Below are positions 63,193-64,000 of a stretch of DNA of 64,000 nt, piece after piece. The DNA is from WHSW01 sp963749365. Its GTDB lineage: Bacteria > Actinomycetota > Thermoleophilia > Solirubrobacterales > 70-9. Made by a program: the position numbers and the translations under genes. The notes under the pieces are model-generated. The model searched no databases, was not told the origin of the DNA, and saw nothing but the letters and a program-made list of their open reading frames with translations. Every line of letters starts with the position of its first letter. Position 1 is the stretch's first letter. The stretch spans positions 744,001 to 808,000 of the forward strand of contig CAVVME010000003.1 in assembly GCA_963749365.1 (NCBI GenBank), written 5' to 3'.

Positions 63193-64000
63193 GTGGAGCT
63201 CGAGCTGGTCCTGACCCTGGTCCTCGCGGTGGTGATCGCGCTGCTGATCGTCGCCGAGTGGGCGCGGATCCCGTACCCGATCCTGCTCGTGCTCGGGGGG
63301 CTCGGGCTGGCGCTGGCGCCGGGGGTGCCCGAGGTCGACCTCGACCCCGAGCTGGTGCTGCTGATCCTGCTGCCGCCGTTGCTCTACGCCGCCGCCTTCT
63401 TCACCCCGCTGCGCGAGCTGCGTCGCAACCTGCGCCCGATCGGGATGCTTGCCGTCGGTCTCGTCCTGGCGACGATGGTCGGCGTCGCGCTGGTCGCGCA
63501 CGCAGCACTCGGGTTTGGCTGGGCGGAGGCGTTCGTGCTCGGGGCGATCGTCTCCCCGACCGATCCGGTCGCCGCGACGGCGATCGCCAGGCGCCTGCAC
63601 GTCCCGGCGCGGATCGTGACGATCGTCGAGGGCGAGAGCCTGATCAACGACGGCACCGCCCTGGTCGCCTACAAGTTCGCCGTCGCGGCGGTCCTCACCG
63701 GCAGCTTCAGCCTGATCGAGGCGAGCGGCGACTTCGTGCTCACGGTCGTCGGCGGGGTGGCGGTGGGGATCGCGGTCGGCTGGCTCGTCGCCGCCGTGCG
63801 ACGCCGGCTCGACAACTCCCCGGTCGAGGTGACGATCGCGCTCGCCACCGCCTACTTCGCCTATCTGCCGGCGGAGGCGATCGGGGTCTCGGGAATCCTC
63901 GCCGCGGTCACGGTCGGCATCTACATGGGCCGGCTGACCTCGCGTCTGACGACGCCGGCGACCCGGATCCAGGGCCTCGCCGTCTGGGAGATCGTCACAT
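63193..64000 (+). CDS. CPA1-family Na+/H+ antiporter (3' end beyond window)
   Basis: Cation/proton antiporter for pH and sodium homeostasis. The visible 269 codons include ten or so hydrophobic helices starting LELVLTLVLAVVIALLIVAE; the ion-binding helix is FVLGAIVSPTDPVAATAIAR (TDP motif) and ESLINDGTALVAYKFAVAA holds the second conserved ND pair. Typical CPA1 proteins have 500 or more residues, so about half is outside the window. Divergent from the DUF192 gene; start GTG 63193. Confidence 0.9.
   Translation, partial: MELELVLTLVLAVVIALLIVAEWARIPYPILLVLGGLGLALAPGVPEVDLDPELVLLILLPPLLYAAAFFTPLRELRRNLRPIGMLAVGLVLATMVGVALVAHAALGFGWAEAFVLGAIVSPTDPVAATAIARRLHVPARIVTIVEGESLINDGTALVAYKFAVAAVLTGSFSLIEASGDFVLTVVGGVAVGIAVGWLVAAVRRRLDNSPVEVTIALATAYFAYLPAEAIGVSGILAAVTVGIYMGRLTSRLTTPATRIQGLAVWEIVT

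Noticed and set aside
1..64000. tRNA, rRNA, CRISPR arrays, insertion sequences, prophage or attachment sites
   Set aside because: I scanned for cloverleaf-like segments, regular repeat-spacer patterns, transposase motifs and phage genes and saw none; a covariance-model search would be needed to exclude small RNAs.

Overview
The window is a gene-dense, very GC-rich bacterial chromosome segment with almost no noncoding DNA, many GTG/TTG starts and many 1-4 base gene overlaps (ATGA/GTGA). Gene content points to an actinobacterium, most likely class Thermoleophilia (Solirubrobacterales-like): a deazaflavin/F420-type oxidoreductase, separate Ku, LigD-ligase and LigD-polymerase genes, split glycine decarboxylase, a VKOR/DsbA pair, a DAP-type MurE, no ftsA, and an exported protein with a PSPALIVALIALVVAMSGAA-type N-terminus that I associate with that class. 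The placement is inference; no rRNA or other marker is present. I see no prophage, insertion sequence, CRISPR array, tRNA or rRNA.

Layout. 1-5.5 kb (mostly minus strand): hisC (cut by the window edge), two small proteins, aroH-type chorismate mutase, a large-subunit-type pseudouridine synthase, scpB, scpA, a cupin and trpS. 5.5-11 kb: a DHA2 drug-type MFS exporter, divergent from a four-gene plus-strand operon (membrane-anchored beta-propeller-like protein, M14 carboxypeptidase, ECF sigma factor, single-pass sigma-linked propeller-like protein). 10.9-16.7 kb: FetAB-type ABC exporter, then an end-joining block (ATP-dependent DNA ligase, F420-type oxidoreductase, Ku, LigD-type polymerase) and a methyltransferase. 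16.7-22.9 kb: glycine cleavage genes gcvPB, gcvPA, gcvH, gcvT, interrupted by an opposite-strand lipoprotein of the endonuclease/exonuclease/phosphatase fold. 22.9-40.7 kb: a division and cell wall (dcw) cluster on the minus strand, mraZ-rsmH-ftsL-ftsI-murE-murF-mraY, two opposite-strand genes, then murD-ftsW-murG-murC-murB-ftsQ-ftsZ. 40.8-43.8 kb: a membrane protein, a SnoaL-phosphotransferase fusion and a HAD phosphatase. 43.8-54.1 kb: central sugar metabolism (pgi, tal, tkt, rpiA, pgl, gnd, zwf, ROK glucokinase), which with one macrodomain gene nearly covers the pentose phosphate pathway. 54.2-63.1 kb: Flp/Tad pilus pieces (two TadB/C-like membrane proteins, a CpaF ATPase, a CpaB-like protein), a ZIP transporter, an FAD oxidoreductase, a VKOR/DsbA pair, a histidine kinase, a response regulator and a DUF192 protein. 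63.2 kb to the end: a truncated CPA1 Na+/H+ antiporter.

The most distinctive signal across the window is regulatory. More than a dozen genes carry a TAGNNT-like hexamer 6-9 bases before the start codon and no ribosome binding site, the geometry expected for leaderless mRNA. The dcw operon instead has a -35/-10 promoter with three MraZ boxes at 10-base period inside it, and ftsZ has its own good promoter. Three genes (LigD-type polymerase, an SRPBCC protein and CpaF) have no usual start codon where homology says they should begin, and a 24-codon remnant of a response regulator lies just upstream of cpaF.
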